DNA from: Chitinophagaceae bacterium
GTDB taxonomy: Bacteria; Bacteroidota; Bacteroidia; Chitinophagales; Chitinophagaceae
Assembly: GCA_019638625.1 (NCBI GenBank)
Contig: JAHBTK010000005.1
Location: 552,790-616,789 of the forward strand
Direction of reading: 5' to 3'
Length of the DNA: 64,000 nucleotides
Shown: one piece after another, positions 18,421 through 27,921 of the stretch
How the letters are laid out: every line of letters begins with the position of its first letter
How positions within the stretch are numbered: the stretch's first letter is position 1
The notes under the pieces: generated by a model
Databases searched by the model: none
What the model saw: only the letters and a program-made list of their open reading frames with translations
What the model was told of the DNA's origin: nothing
Made by a program: the position numbers and the translations under genes

Positions 18421-19509
18421 CTACAACTTTTCTACTTCCGCAAACAACGCTTTGAAGGTATGCCATGCTGTATTTTCTCCGCCGGCGGCATCTTTGGTAT
18501 CATTGTAATATCCTCTCAGGAAAGGAGTTGTGCCAGACCAAACCGTCTGCACCACACCATGAAAATTATCACGCATTTTCCGTGTGGATTGTTTCCTGAA
18601 ATTGACTATGTCATGCAACTGGGTAACCGCGTGTCCCGGGTTCCGCCAGGGGCAGGTCACTACTCTCAGCCCCTTCATCGAAAAATAGACAGCGGTTTTG
18701 TCAGGTCGTTCGTAATGCCAGTCGCATATTACTACGTCCCCCGGTATCATATCCACAGCCGGGTGGGTGCCGTTGGTACTGGCCTCCCACATCCCCAATC
18801 CCGTAGCATTTCCGTCTAACAGCCTGTCTCCCCATATCCACAACTCCCTGTCTTTTACAAAAAGGTGATTCCTGATCTTGCTTACCTCGTCGGCAAACAG
18901 GCGGGCTTTGTCTTTTCCCTTACAGCGCGGGCACTTGTCATCGCCTATATAAAACACTTCGTCCATTCCGGCGTGAAAGGCGTCGGTTTCAAAAACATCA
19001 CATATTTCGTCTACCAGCGCAAACACTATTTTATGCACATCCGGGTGCAGCGGGCAGTAGCTTTTGCAATACAGCCCATCTTCGTTCGGCCACTTATATT
19101 TTTCCGGCATTTTTATATGGGGCGTCTCATCAAACTGGGGATATACCCTTAGGAGGTTATAGATGGTTTCTGCCCAGGACTGATGTCCCAGCAGGTTGAT
19201 CTGAGGAATGATCCTGATGCCCCCTGCCTTACAGGCGTTCACCATCTTTTTCACCTCCTCTTTCGACAACGCGTTTTTGTCCCTCAATTCCGGATGAGAG
19301 GTATACTGATAATTGAAGTCAACCCTTAATATAAGCGTATTCAGTTTACGGGGGATCAGTTCATTTTTGATAAAGGTTACAAAAGAGTCTACTCCCTGCG
19401 AAGGGGGTGCGGCAATTGCCAGCCCCCGGATCGGGAGAATGCTATCCGGATGATTTTGAGCGATGGCTTTTGAAAAACCGAATACCAGCAATAAAAAGAA
19501 GAATCTCAT
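18421..19509 (-). CDS. GH20-like beta-N-acetylhexosaminidase catalytic-domain protein
   Basis: 362 residues with a signal peptide ending AIAQ. The TIM-barrel core shows the GH20 hallmark Asp-Glu pair in HAGMDEV (Asp183, Glu184) and strands such as GIRIIPQINLLGHQSW. A CPRC pair (193-196) and CKSYC (148-152) suggest a bound metal or disulfides. The usual GH20 N-terminal domain is absent, so the enzyme is a minimal barrel. Substrate specificity is not certain. Confidence 0.75.
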   Translation of the reverse strand: MRFFFLLLVFGFSKAIAQNHPDSILPIRGLAIAAPPSQGVDSFVTFIKNELIPRKLNTLILRVDFNYQYTSHPELRDKNALSKEEVKKMVNACKAGGIRIIPQINLLGHQSWAETIYNLLRVYPQFDETPHIKMPEKYKWPNEDGLYCKSYCPLHPDVHKIVFALVDEICDVFETDAFHAGMDEVFYIGDDKCPRCKGKDKARLFADEVSKIRNHLFVKDRELWIWGDRLLDGNATGLGMWEASTNGTHPAVDMIPGDVVICDWHYERPDKTAVYFSMKGLRVVTCPWRNPGHAVTQLHDIVNFRKQSTRKMRDNFHGVVQTVWSGTTPFLRGYYNDTKDAAGGENTAWHTFKALFAEVEKL

Positions 19510-19773
19510 GATGCAGTGTAATTGACAGGGTGAAAAGAGGCATTAAGTTACAAAAACAAATGCGTTTAGCCATAAACGGGAGCCGATAAGTTGGGGTTGC
19601 TGATTTTTGATTGTGGAGTTACTGATTTTGTCCTTCCACCTTCATCACAACAGCCTCTCCTTTGTAGCCGTGGCGATAAAATAAGGCTTCCCTCCCGGGT
19701 GTTATTTAAAGCTTGCTGTTTAGCTCAGGAGCGTTTTGCATGTCATTCTATTGTAAAAACAATAAGCGCAGCC

Positions 19774-20652
19774 CTAAACAGCCCAGAAATCATAATAATT
19801 ATACCATTGCTCCGGGTACAGGTGTACCATTTTCTCCATAGCTGCTGCAAACTCCTTTGTCATCTGATGCATGGCGGCTTTCCTGTCGGTAAAATCATAT
19901 TGCTGTATAGGTGTAGCATAAAAATGGTAATGAAACTTTTTTTCCTTCATGGCAAATACATAAGAAACCGGCACCTTAAATTGCGCCGCCAGCACGAAGG
20001 GACCGGCAGGAAAACGGGCAGGCTTCCCTAAAAAATCAACCGTAATCGTTTTAACCCTTTCCACAAAACGATCTGCATGCATACATACCAGTTCATTATT
20101 GGAAAGCGCTTCGTTGATGGCATAAATATGGGAAAGGTCATCTTTGATCACAATGATATTCGCATTCCTGTCGCCGGTAACTGTTTGCAGGTAGTCTTTT
20201 ATTTTCCGGTGTTCTCCGTCGAACATAACAATATTGATACGGGTATTCAGTCTTTCCAGCAAATGACCTGCCGCTTCCCAATTGCCAATATGGGCACTCA
20301 GCAATAGTCCGCCTTTTTTTCCGGCAGCTATGGCAAACAGGTTTTCCTCACCGTCAAAATGAAAACTGAACGGGCTTTTGATACCGGACTGTACCACCAC
20401 TTTATCTATAAGGCTTTGCCCAAAAGCAAAATAATTTTTATACCGGTAGCGGAAGGATTTCCAGTAGCCAAAGCCCAGCCGCTGCCGGAAGTAGTACCGG
20501 GTGTAACGTGATGATTTTGAAAACAAAAAATAATAGAAGCTGACGAAGTACAGCAGGATATAGGCTGCTCCAACCCCACCTCCCTTCAGAAGCGTTATAA
20601 ATATTTTATACCCTAAAGTAGTGCCGGATGATTTACCCTGCCAGGAAGGCAT
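19774..20652 (-). CDS. LpxL/HtrB-like lysophospholipid acyltransferase
   Basis: 292 residues with an N-terminal membrane helix (about 25-45). The family's active-site motif appears as SAHIGNWEAAG (H-x4-D/E), with a later basic Asp-containing motif (MHADRFVERVKT) and the glycine/proline stretch FPAGPFVLA. LpxL-like enzymes move an acyl chain from ACP to a lipid. In aryl-polyene and flexirubin clusters such an enzyme attaches the finished chain to a lipid carrier. Its ATG overlaps the stop of the ACP gene by one base, so it is coupled to the ACP. Last gene of the six-gene set. Confidence 0.85.
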   Translation of the reverse strand: MPSWQGKSSGTTLGYKIFITLLKGGGVGAAYILLYFVSFYYFLFSKSSRYTRYYFRQRLGFGYWKSFRYRYKNYFAFGQSLIDKVVVQSGIKSPFSFHFDGEENLFAIAAGKKGGLLLSAHIGNWEAAGHLLERLNTRINIVMFDGEHRKIKDYLQTVTGDRNANIIVIKDDLSHIYAINEALSNNELVCMHADRFVERVKTITVDFLGKPARFPAGPFVLAAQFKVPVSYVFAMKEKKFHYHFYATPIQQYDFTDRKAAMHQMTKEFAAAMEKMVHLYPEQWYNYYDFWAV

Positions 20653-20918
20653 TATGCCAGTTCTTTAGAATTTACCCTGGCTTCCACATAGTTGTAGAAG
20701 TCGTTGAAGGTAATAATATTGGTAAAGTCTTCGGGTTTAACTTTGAACGCGAAATTATTCTCGATAACCACCACCAGGTCGATATAGTCGAGGCTATCCA
20801 GTTCAAGCACTTCCTTTACATTACCTCCGGGGGTGATATCCGCTTCCTCCACCTCAAATTCTTCCGCAAGGAAATGATTGATTTTCGCGATAATTTCATC
20901 TTTCTGTACCATAAACAA
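20652..20918 (-). CDS. Acyl carrier protein
   Basis: 88 residues of the four-helix ACP type with the phosphopantetheine attachment Ser42 in ELDSLDYIDL. It is acidic. The 5' end directly abuts the stop of the ketosynthase (20919) and the 3' end overlaps the acyltransferase start, so it is dedicated to this pathway rather than being the housekeeping AcpP. Confidence 0.92.
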   Translation of the reverse strand: MFMVQKDEIIAKINHFLAEEFEVEEADITPGGNVKEVLELDSLDYIDLVVVIENNFAFKVKPEDFTNIITFNDFYNYVEARVNSKELA

Positions 20919-22142
20919 CTATTTACTCCATTTTCTTACGATCAGCGTGGAATTGGTGCCGCCAAATCCGAAAGAGTTCGACAAAAATACGTTTATATTC
21001 TTTTCCGTCGTATTTTTTACGATATTCAGGCGTGCCGAATCGTCGTCTGGGTTTTCAAAATTAATATTTGGGGCCATAAAACCCTTGTGCATCATCAACA
21101 AACTATACACAATTTCACTGGCGCCTGCCATCCAGCATTCATGTCCTGTCATTGATTTGGTAGAACTTACGGGAGTACGGGCATCTTCGAAAACAGAAGC
21201 GATCGCTTTGGCCTCGCTGGCATCTCCCGCCAATGTAGAGGTAGCGTGGGCATTGATATAATCGATATCCGACGCCTGCAACTGTGCATCCCGCAACGCC
21301 ATTTCCAGGGATCGTACCGGTCCGTCCACTGTAGGGTTAGATATATGTTCACCGTTGGATGAAAAACCATATCCGACCACTTCCCCGAGGATGGTGGCTC
21401 CCCTTTTTGTTGCCGATTCCAGGCTCTCCAGGATCACGGTTGCTCCTCCTCCGCTGGGTATCAGCCCGTCCCGGTCGCGATCAAAAGGTCGCGACGCTTT
21501 CTGCGGTTCGGCCTCCCGGACAGAAAACGCTGACAACGCATCGAAATTGCCCATGGAATACAGGTTTATCTCCTGGGCGCCACCGGTTACAATGCAATCC
21601 TGTAAACCCGTTTTAATAAAATGATACCCCAGTCCTATCGCGTGGGAACCGCTGGCGCAGGCAGCGCTGATGGTAAAGTTCACCCCGCGAAGTTTAAAGA
21701 TGGTGGACAGGTTCATGGTGATGGTAGAATTGAGCGTCTGAAATACCGATGCCGAACCGATCAGCATGGTATCTTTCTTTTCCCTCAAAACATCTATTCC
21801 CTCTATTACCGGCTTAGCAGAGCTGTCATTACCGTATAAAATACCCACTTCATGCGCATTGAGATAGTCCTGATCTATTCCTGCAGCTCTCAGCGCTTCC
21901 AGGGTAGCTATATAGGCATATTCTCCCTGCTCGGGCAGCATTATCCGGGACCTCCTGTCCAGCAGTCCTTTCAGGACCGGTTTCTCCACGAAACCGGTTA
22001 ATCCCGACCGGTACCCCATCGCTTTACGCTCCTGGTCAAGAACAATACCGGATTTTCCTTCGTACAGAGACTTGCTTACCTCCTCCAGGTTTTTCCCGAG
22101 GCAGGAATAAATCCCGATACCTGTTATAACAACTCTTTTCAT
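20919..22142 (-). CDS. Beta-ketoacyl-ACP synthase (FabF/FabB type)
   Basis: 407 residues from the ATG at 22142 (MKRVVITGIG), preferred over the longer frame start at 22190 because the latter adds an Arg/Gly-rich stretch unlike the family. The thiolase-fold active site is complete: Cys162 (SAACASGSH), His299 (INAHATST), Lys329 and His334 (TKSMTGHE), then the GFGGTN loop. It would extend an acyl or coumaroyl chain by decarboxylative condensation. No chain-length-factor partner is present. Read in an operon with the ketoreductase upstream and ACP downstream. Confidence 0.9.
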   Translation of the reverse strand: MKRVVITGIGIYSCLGKNLEEVSKSLYEGKSGIVLDQERKAMGYRSGLTGFVEKPVLKGLLDRRSRIMLPEQGEYAYIATLEALRAAGIDQDYLNAHEVGILYGNDSSAKPVIEGIDVLREKKDTMLIGSASVFQTLNSTITMNLSTIFKLRGVNFTISAACASGSHAIGLGYHFIKTGLQDCIVTGGAQEINLYSMGNFDALSAFSVREAEPQKASRPFDRDRDGLIPSGGGATVILESLESATKRGATILGEVVGYGFSSNGEHISNPTVDGPVRSLEMALRDAQLQASDIDYINAHATSTLAGDASEAKAIASVFEDARTPVSSTKSMTGHECWMAGASEIVYSLLMMHKGFMAPNINFENPDDDSARLNIVKNTTEKNINVFLSNSFGFGGTNSTLIVRKWSK

Positions 22143-22182
22143 AAAGCCCCTCCCGGTCCCTCCGCCGCGGCGGAAAGGAGAC

Positions 22183-22250
22183 CCAGACACAAGACCAGCT
22201 TATTTTACCATTCTTGTTGAACAGGCTGGTTTCATGTGATTCAGGTCTGG
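22183..22250. other. Nested hairpin between the ketosynthase and ketoreductase genes
   Basis: An outer stem CCAGAC/GTCTGG (22183-22188 with 22245-22250) and an inner stem ACCAGC/GCTGGT (22194-22199 with 22225-22230), with a CACAA/CATGTG match between them. A 12-base palindrome CCGCCGCGGCGG lies just beside it (22162-22173). The 191-base spacer is unusually long for an operon whose other core joints are 0-50 bases. Confidence 0.45.
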
Positions 22251-22333
22251 TTAGCCGGGTATTTTATTTATTTCAAGTTTAATTTCTTCTTAGCTCTCTG
22301 CAACATTTCTCCCTCCCCTTTGGGGTGGGGCTC

Positions 22334-23062
22334 TTAAGAGTACATTCCCCCATTTATATTCAATACCTCCCCGGTAATATATCCTGATAGAGGCGATGCA
22401 AAAAATCCTACCGCGTGCGCCACTTCTTCCGGCTCGCCAAAACGGCTTACCGGGATCAGGCTGCGGAATTGTTTCTCATCAATTCCTTCCGTCATATCTG
22501 TTTTTATAAATCCGGGTGCTATCGCGTTTACCGTAATGTTTCTTCTGCCTACCTCCTGTGCCAGGGACTTTGTTGCCGCAATTACGCCGCCCTTTGCTGC
22601 GGAATAATTCGTCTGCCCCGGCATGCCTTTCAAACCGGAAAGGGATACGATATTGATAATGCGGCCATACTTCTGAATAAGCATGTTCTGCAATACCAAC
22701 CGCGTAACGTAAAAGAACCCGTTCAGGCTCGCGTTCAGTACAGCATCCCATTGCTCCACTTTCATCCACATCAGCAACACATCCTCCTTTATCCCCGCGT
22801 TATTTACCAGCACTTCTATAAAGCTTTCCTTGTTGGCATCGATCCATGCACCCAATACCTCCTGCACCTGCCCGTTGTCTCCCACATCAAATTTCAGTAG
22901 CGTACCTGTTCCTCCTTTCTCCTCAATCAAAGTCAGGGTTTTTTCCGCTTCAGCAACATTGGACCGGTAGTTCACCAGCACATGATAACCCATATCTGCC
23001 AGTTTAATGCCGGCTGCCCGGCCAATGCCCCTTGATCCGCCTGTTACCAATGCAAATTTCAT
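22334..23062 (-). CDS. 3-oxoacyl-ACP reductase (FabG-like SDR)
   Basis: 242 residues from the ATG at 23062, four codons into the longest frame, which gives the usual SDR start (MKFALVTGG). The cofactor motif TGGSRGIG and the NNAG motif are present, and the catalytic set is Ser140, Tyr153 and Lys157 (NIVSLSG, NYSAAKGG). The closing GEVLNINGGMYS is typical of FabG. It would reduce the 3-keto intermediates made by the adjacent ketosynthase. It is 46 bases after the TAL gene. Confidence 0.9.
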   Translation of the reverse strand: MKFALVTGGSRGIGRAAGIKLADMGYHVLVNYRSNVAEAEKTLTLIEEKGGTGTLLKFDVGDNGQVQEVLGAWIDANKESFIEVLVNNAGIKEDVLLMWMKVEQWDAVLNASLNGFFYVTRLVLQNMLIQKYGRIINIVSLSGLKGMPGQTNYSAAKGGVIAATKSLAQEVGRRNITVNAIAPGFIKTDMTEGIDEKQFRSLIPVSRFGEPEEVAHAVGFFASPLSGYITGEVLNINGGMYS

Positions 23063-23108
23063 TCTTCCAGACAATTAAAATTTTTGTAAAATACTTAAAA
23101 AAGAAAAA

Positions 23109-24674
23109 CTATGCCGGAGTTGTTTCCGGTGAGGTACTAAAAGCCGGTATTTCATGCTCCCGGAAATAGTTCTTCACCTGTTTGAGCTGTTCATATCTCG
23201 GCTTATCCTCTACAAACCGGGGAACAATTTTCCTGATATTACTGTACACCTCCCTGGTGATGGGAGAAAGCTTGTCCGCGCATTCCGCATAGTCAACTGC
23301 CTGCAATACGGTTATCATTTGAATGGCCAGCACCTCAAAGGAATTTTCGATCACCTTTTTGGTAATCAGCGCTGCATTGCAGCCCATGCTTACTATATCC
23401 TGGTTATCGTTGTTATTGGGAATGCTGTGTACGTACATAGGGAAGGAAAGCGTCTGGTTTTCCGCTACCGTAGAGGTAGCGGTAAACTGCATACCCTGCA
23501 TGCCGAAGTTAAGTCCCAGCACGCCCAGGTTTACAAAAGGCGGGAATTTTTCGTTCAGCTTGTTGTTGAGCAGGTAATTCAATTGCCTTTCCGACAGCAT
23601 AGACAATTTGGTAATGGCGGTTTTCAGTTTGTCCATTTCCAGGGAAACATAGTCGCCATGAAAATTTCCGCCATGAAATATATTGTGGTTATCATGATCG
23701 ATAACCGGGTTATCGTTTACCGAGTTCAATTCGTTCACCACCACATTCTCCGCATAAGCAATGGTATCAAATATGGGTCCCAGCACCTGGGTGACGCACC
23801 GCAGCGAATAGTATTCCTGCACTTTGTCTTCAAACACATCGTGCTTGATATTTTCCGGGTTATACAGATGCTCCGACCGGCTGCGTATCATACCGCTTCC
23901 CTGCAGCGCTTTTCGCAGCATAGCCGCCACCTTGTTTTGCCCGGCATGCCTTTTTACCACATTCAGTTCATAGCTGAAGTGGTCATCATACGCTTCCACT
24001 ACTTCATTGGTCATGGCCGACAAAATAACTGCGTACTGGAGCAAACGTTTAGCATATACCAGGTTCAGTAAGCCGATCCCTGTCATGGCAGAAGTGCCAT
24101 TGATCAGGGCGAGCCCTTCCCTGATATGTACTTTTAAAGGTGTGATACCATACCGCTTAAACACTTCCGCTGTCGGTTGCCGTTCACCGTCCGCAATTAC
24201 TTCTCCTTCCCCTATCAGTACCAATGCAAGATGCGCCAACTGCACGAGGTCGCCACTGGCGCCCACACCGCCGTGTTCAAAAATACAGGGCGTAATATTG
24301 TTGTTGATCAGCGCCTGGATTACCTTAACCGTGTCCGTATGCACGCCGGAATATCCCTGTATCAGGCTGTTGAGCCGGGCAAGCATCAGGGCTTTCACGG
24401 TGTCAGCCGGCAACAGTTCACCACTGCCGGAACTGTGGCTTCTTATAAGATTATACTGTAGTTGCAGGACATTTTCCTGGCTTACCTTGTATTGCGCCAT
24501 CGGACCAAACCCCGTATTGATGCCGTATATAAGCTTTTGATCGGAAAAATGCTGAAGAAACCGGTGATTGACAAGCATCCTCTCCAGGGCAGCACTATCC
24601 AGCTCTATTTTTTTGTTTTTTAATATAATATCAGAAAAAGAGTTTAGAGAAAGACTGCCGCCAACATGTATCAT
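23109..24674 (-). CDS. Tyrosine ammonia-lyase (HAL/PAL family)
   Basis: 521 residues, the normal length. The MIO cofactor forms from Ala139-Ser140-Gly141 in GGVGASGDL. The sequence is very close, as I remember it, to the characterised Flavobacterium johnsoniae TAL: NTGFGPMAQY, LQYNLIRSHSSG, NGTSAMTG, NFHGDYVSLEMDKLK and VHSIPNNNDNQDIVSMG are shared almost word for word. It should deaminate L-tyrosine to 4-coumarate. The neighbouring ligase, ketosynthase, ketoreductase and ACP make a flexirubin/aryl-polyene starter role much more likely than histidine breakdown; no hut genes are present. Confidence 0.9.
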   Translation of the reverse strand: MIHVGGSLSLNSFSDIILKNKKIELDSAALERMLVNHRFLQHFSDQKLIYGINTGFGPMAQYKVSQENVLQLQYNLIRSHSSGSGELLPADTVKALMLARLNSLIQGYSGVHTDTVKVIQALINNNITPCIFEHGGVGASGDLVQLAHLALVLIGEGEVIADGERQPTAEVFKRYGITPLKVHIREGLALINGTSAMTGIGLLNLVYAKRLLQYAVILSAMTNEVVEAYDDHFSYELNVVKRHAGQNKVAAMLRKALQGSGMIRSRSEHLYNPENIKHDVFEDKVQEYYSLRCVTQVLGPIFDTIAYAENVVVNELNSVNDNPVIDHDNHNIFHGGNFHGDYVSLEMDKLKTAITKLSMLSERQLNYLLNNKLNEKFPPFVNLGVLGLNFGMQGMQFTATSTVAENQTLSFPMYVHSIPNNNDNQDIVSMGCNAALITKKVIENSFEVLAIQMITVLQAVDYAECADKLSPITREVYSNIRKIVPRFVEDKPRYEQLKQVKNYFREHEIPAFSTSPETTPA

Positions 24675-24963
24675 TACACAAATATTAAAAAAAATTATCT
24701 ATAGTAAGGCAAATGGAGGCGCATTTTTCGCAGGCTGGTGAGGACACCCACCTGTAGAGTTCGCTATCGGTCAGTGTCCCACCGACCGGAAACTTCATAG
24801 AGCGAAAATCTGGAATGCACCGACAAATGCGACCGCAAAAAAAAACAATTAAAATAAATGTATCAAATATTTCTAGCGGCTCATAACCGGCCTGTTTTCC
24901 AGGCTCCCCGGCCAGCATACCCCGGCAGCGGGAATACTCCTTTTTTAGGCTCCACCTCCTCCC

Positions 24964-26259
24964 TTAATTTCTTTTGTCGATAAATTTCAGGGGTTTTCGC
25001 AAGCCTTCCGGAAACTGCAGCTTTTGCATTTCTTCCGGCGACAGGTAGATGATATGAGGACTCACCCTCAGCTTTGCCTGCAGGTAGGCCCGTATCCTGT
25101 GGTCGCACTCGGGGCTGCCGTCGATGGGTAGTATATACAGCAGGACTTCATCGGTGGCAATATCGTTGGTAGACACTTCCGCTACATATTCCCTGATGTC
25201 AGACATGGCATTCAGGATCTCAAAAAGCGCCGGGGCGAACAGGGTGGTTCCTTTGAACTTGATCATCTGCTTTTTGCGGCCGATTACCGGCGAAAGGCGC
25301 AGGGTATGCCTGCCGCAGGCGCAGGGTTCCTCAAAAAACATGCATACGTCCCCCGTTTTGTACCGAAGCAACGGCATCCCCTCCACTCCCAGCGTGGTGA
25401 TAGTAACTTCTCCTTGCTGACCCGCACCAACCGGTTGATCGTTCTCATCCAGCAGTTCCACAATTACCAGTTCCGGTTGCAGATGCCCGCCTTTTCCCTG
25501 TCCGCACTCGGTAAACGCGGTTTGCATTTCCGTGGAAGCATAGGTGGAATAAAGATGAATATCCCACTGGTCGGTTATTCTTTTTCCTAATACATTCAGC
25601 GAAAAATCGGGATTACGGATGTTTTCGCCGATGCAGACAGCCTTTTTTACCGAACTCCGGGCAAAATCAATATCATGATCTTTTGCAAACTGGATCAGCT
25701 TGATGATAAAGGAAGGCACCGCTACTATGGCGGTGGGCTGTAAGCGAAAGATATTTTCCCATTGCAGGGATGGCACCCCCGGACCTACCCGGACGATACC
25801 GGCACCCATCTGCCGGATACCGGAATAATAGGCCATCCCTGCCATGAACTGGCGGTCCAGGGTCAGCATCAGTTGGTATATATCGTCCTGCGAACCGCCT
25901 GCGCAAAGAAAAGAGCTGTATTCGTTATAAGCCAGCCGCTGCAGGTCGTTTTCCGTTAATGCGATAGTGACCGGGCTTCCCAGAGTACCGGATGTGGCGG
26001 TGTACTCTATCAGCTTGTTTTTGGGTACACACAAAAACTCCGTGTTTTGCAACTGCAGGTCTTCCTTGGTAGTTACCGGGATGTTATCCAGGTCTCCCAC
26101 TGACCGGATTTCCCGTATATCAATTTTTTGTTGTTGAAACAACGCTTTATAATAGGGAGAATTGATTTGCACATACTGCAGCAGTTCAGACAATTTTTTA
26201 TTTTGTAGCTGTTGAATACTTTCTTTTGAACCAAAAGCTGCCGTGGGTGAATATGCCAT
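24964..26259 (-). CDS. PaaK-like adenylate-forming ligase
   Basis: 431 residues of the phenylacetate-CoA ligase type. The phosphate-binding loop is TATSGTLGSPVTI, the adenine motif YSTYASTEMQTAF, and the hinge YKTGDVCMFF is followed by CACGRHTLRLSPVIGRKKQM. The small C-terminal domain ends LRKPLKFIDKR with the conserved lysine. By position it probably activates 4-coumarate from the TAL and loads it on CoA or the ACP. It is the first gene of the set, with a likely -7 box 23 bases upstream. The 289-base gap to the TAL gene holds no gene I can support. Confidence 0.87.
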   Translation of the reverse strand: MAYSPTAAFGSKESIQQLQNKKLSELLQYVQINSPYYKALFQQQKIDIREIRSVGDLDNIPVTTKEDLQLQNTEFLCVPKNKLIEYTATSGTLGSPVTIALTENDLQRLAYNEYSSFLCAGGSQDDIYQLMLTLDRQFMAGMAYYSGIRQMGAGIVRVGPGVPSLQWENIFRLQPTAIVAVPSFIIKLIQFAKDHDIDFARSSVKKAVCIGENIRNPDFSLNVLGKRITDQWDIHLYSTYASTEMQTAFTECGQGKGGHLQPELVIVELLDENDQPVGAGQQGEVTITTLGVEGMPLLRYKTGDVCMFFEEPCACGRHTLRLSPVIGRKKQMIKFKGTTLFAPALFEILNAMSDIREYVAEVSTNDIATDEVLLYILPIDGSPECDHRIRAYLQAKLRVSPHIIYLSPEEMQKLQFPEGLRKPLKFIDKRN

Positions 26260-26281
26260 TTTTGCGGTGTGAGATTTAGTA

Positions 26282-26289
26282 CAAAACTA
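26282..26289 (-). promoter_or_regulatory. Likely -7 promoter box of the aryl-acyl operon
   Basis: TAGTTTTG on the minus strand fits TAnnTTTG and sits 23 bases before the ligase start. No TTG is seen at about 20 bases further upstream. Confidence 0.45.
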
Positions 26290-26451
26290 AGGGTATGATT
26301 TTAAAAGCCCATACAGAAGAGGAACGGTGGGGTGGAAAACCGGTATAAGTTCGCAAAATAAGATAAAATGATACTGAAGAACTCCGAACTCTTTTTGCCG
26401 CCATGGCAAGGGAGGCTTAAAGAGAGCCCCTTTTCTTATTGGTTTTGTTTC

Positions 26452-26459
26452 TACATTTG
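26452..26459 (+). promoter_or_regulatory. Possible -7 box of the threonine-synthase-like gene
   Basis: TACATTTG fits TAnnTTTG, 25 bases before the ATG at 26484. No matching TTG at the usual distance. Its position agrees with that ATG and not with the longer frame start at 26439, which is upstream of it. Confidence 0.4.
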
Positions 26460-26483
26460 ACGTTCTGCAAAACAACCCTATTC

Positions 26484-27662
26484 ATGATAAAACAAACAGG
26501 TACACTTATAAGCCATTTGGTCTGCGAGGGTTGTGGCAGGACCTACGATCCCCGAAAGATATATACTCTTTGCACCCATGAAACCTGCCGGTACATTTTA
26601 TCCGCACGATATAATTTGTCGGAGGCAAAAGTAAAAAAAGAAGACCTGCGGACACAACCTGCAAATATGTGGCGGTATAAAGAGTTTCTCCCCGTATATA
26701 ATGAAGAATGTATAGTAACTCTCGGTGAAGGATACACGCCGTTGTTGAAAGTTTCCAATTTACCTACGGAAGGAACACAAGTGTTCATCAAGGATGAATC
26801 GGGTAACCCTACCGGTTCTTTTAAAGCCAGGGGATTGAGTGCGGCTGTTTCCAAAGCAAAGGAACTGGGTATCCGCAAACTGGTCATTCCCACTGCCGGC
26901 AATGCAGGTGGAGCACTTGCTGCCTATGCTGCCAAAGCAGGTATGCAGACGCTTGTATATATGCCCCGGCAAACTCCGGAAGCCTTCAAAAAGGAAGCAA
27001 AACTATTGGGCGCGGGGGTAATAGAAATAGATGGCAATATCAGCGACTGCGGCAAACTGGTACAACAGAAATCGGCCAACGAGGACTGGTTTGACGTATC
27101 TACCCTGAAAGAGCCTTACCGGCTGGAGGGCAAAAAAACGATGGGATATGAAATTGCCGAACAACTGAACTGGGAGGTACCGGATATCATCCTGTACCCT
27201 ACCGGAGGAGGTACCGGACTGCTGGGTATCTGGAAGGCATTCAGTGAACTGGAGGAATTGGGATGGATTGGTGCCAGACGCCCCCGGATGGTAGCGGTAC
27301 AAAGTGACTGCTGCAACGGTATCCAACTGGCATTTCAGCAAGCGGAGACGGAATCTGTTTATAAAGATAGCGGGGCGACCATAGCCAATGGGTTACGGGT
27401 ACCCCATCCTTATGCCAACAGGAGCATTTTGAAGGTAATACGGGAGAGTAACGGCAATGCTGTTAGTGTAAGCGACGGCGATATCCTGACTGCTTTGCGG
27501 GAGTTAGCTTCCCGGGAAGGCTTGCTGGTAGCTCCGGAAGGCGCCGCGCTATGGCACGCTTTTAAATCGCTGAAACGATCCGGATGGATCAGGGAAGGAG
27601 AAAAAGTGCTGTTGCTCAACACCGGCAGCGGTTATAAATACTTTGACAATATCCCTGTATAA
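26484..27662 (+). CDS. Threonine synthase-like PLP enzyme
   Basis: 392 residues from the ATG at 26484. A Cys-rich N-terminal element (CEGCGRTY, then CTHETC) precedes a fold-type II PLP core. The cofactor lysine is in NPTGSFKARG, and the phosphate-binding glycines are in PTGGGTG. The closest family is threonine synthase, which makes threonine from O-phosphohomoserine, though paralogues with other amino-acid substrates exist. It is divergent from the aryl-acyl operon and a link to it cannot be shown. Confidence 0.82.
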   Translation: MIKQTGTLISHLVCEGCGRTYDPRKIYTLCTHETCRYILSARYNLSEAKVKKEDLRTQPANMWRYKEFLPVYNEECIVTLGEGYTPLLKVSNLPTEGTQVFIKDESGNPTGSFKARGLSAAVSKAKELGIRKLVIPTAGNAGGALAAYAAKAGMQTLVYMPRQTPEAFKKEAKLLGAGVIEIDGNISDCGKLVQQKSANEDWFDVSTLKEPYRLEGKKTMGYEIAEQLNWEVPDIILYPTGGGTGLLGIWKAFSELEELGWIGARRPRMVAVQSDCCNGIQLAFQQAETESVYKDSGATIANGLRVPHPYANRSILKVIRESNGNAVSVSDGDILTALRELASREGLLVAPEGAALWHAFKSLKRSGWIREGEKVLLLNTGSGYKYFDNIPV

Positions 27663-27857
27663 ATACCCGGCCGGAACATTCGTATTCAATGAAATACATT
27701 TTAACGCGTTGAAACGCCGGTAATGCCGGCCAGGTATGCCAACCCCTGCGCAGTAGATTGTTTTTGCCCGGACAAACCCTGTATTTTATTAACCGCTATC
27801 TACTTACTACTGTCCACTTATCAACCTGCGACCTGAAACCAACTCAATCCTGCCAAC

Positions 27858-27891
27858 TTGGCATTTTTTACCCGTCTTTTAGTTATCTTTG
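27858..27891 (+). promoter_or_regulatory. Promoter of the miaB-secG unit
   Basis: TTG at 27858-27860 and TATCTTTG at 27884-27891, spacer 23 bases. The ATG at 27922 follows at about 30 bases. A GGAAGG stretch lies just before it. Confidence 0.5.
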
Positions 27892-27921
27892 CTCACTTAA
27901 AAATTCAGGAAGGTGGATTTG

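Noticed and set aside
23154..24071. 305-codon frame on the plus strand opposite the TAL gene
   Set aside because: It lies wholly inside the antisense of a full-length conserved enzyme and its translation is rich in His/Gln without motif; a shadow.
24675..24963. 77-codon minus frame between ligase and TAL
   Set aside because: Mixed composition with scattered Cys and Arg, no motif, and no sign of translation; left as spacer.
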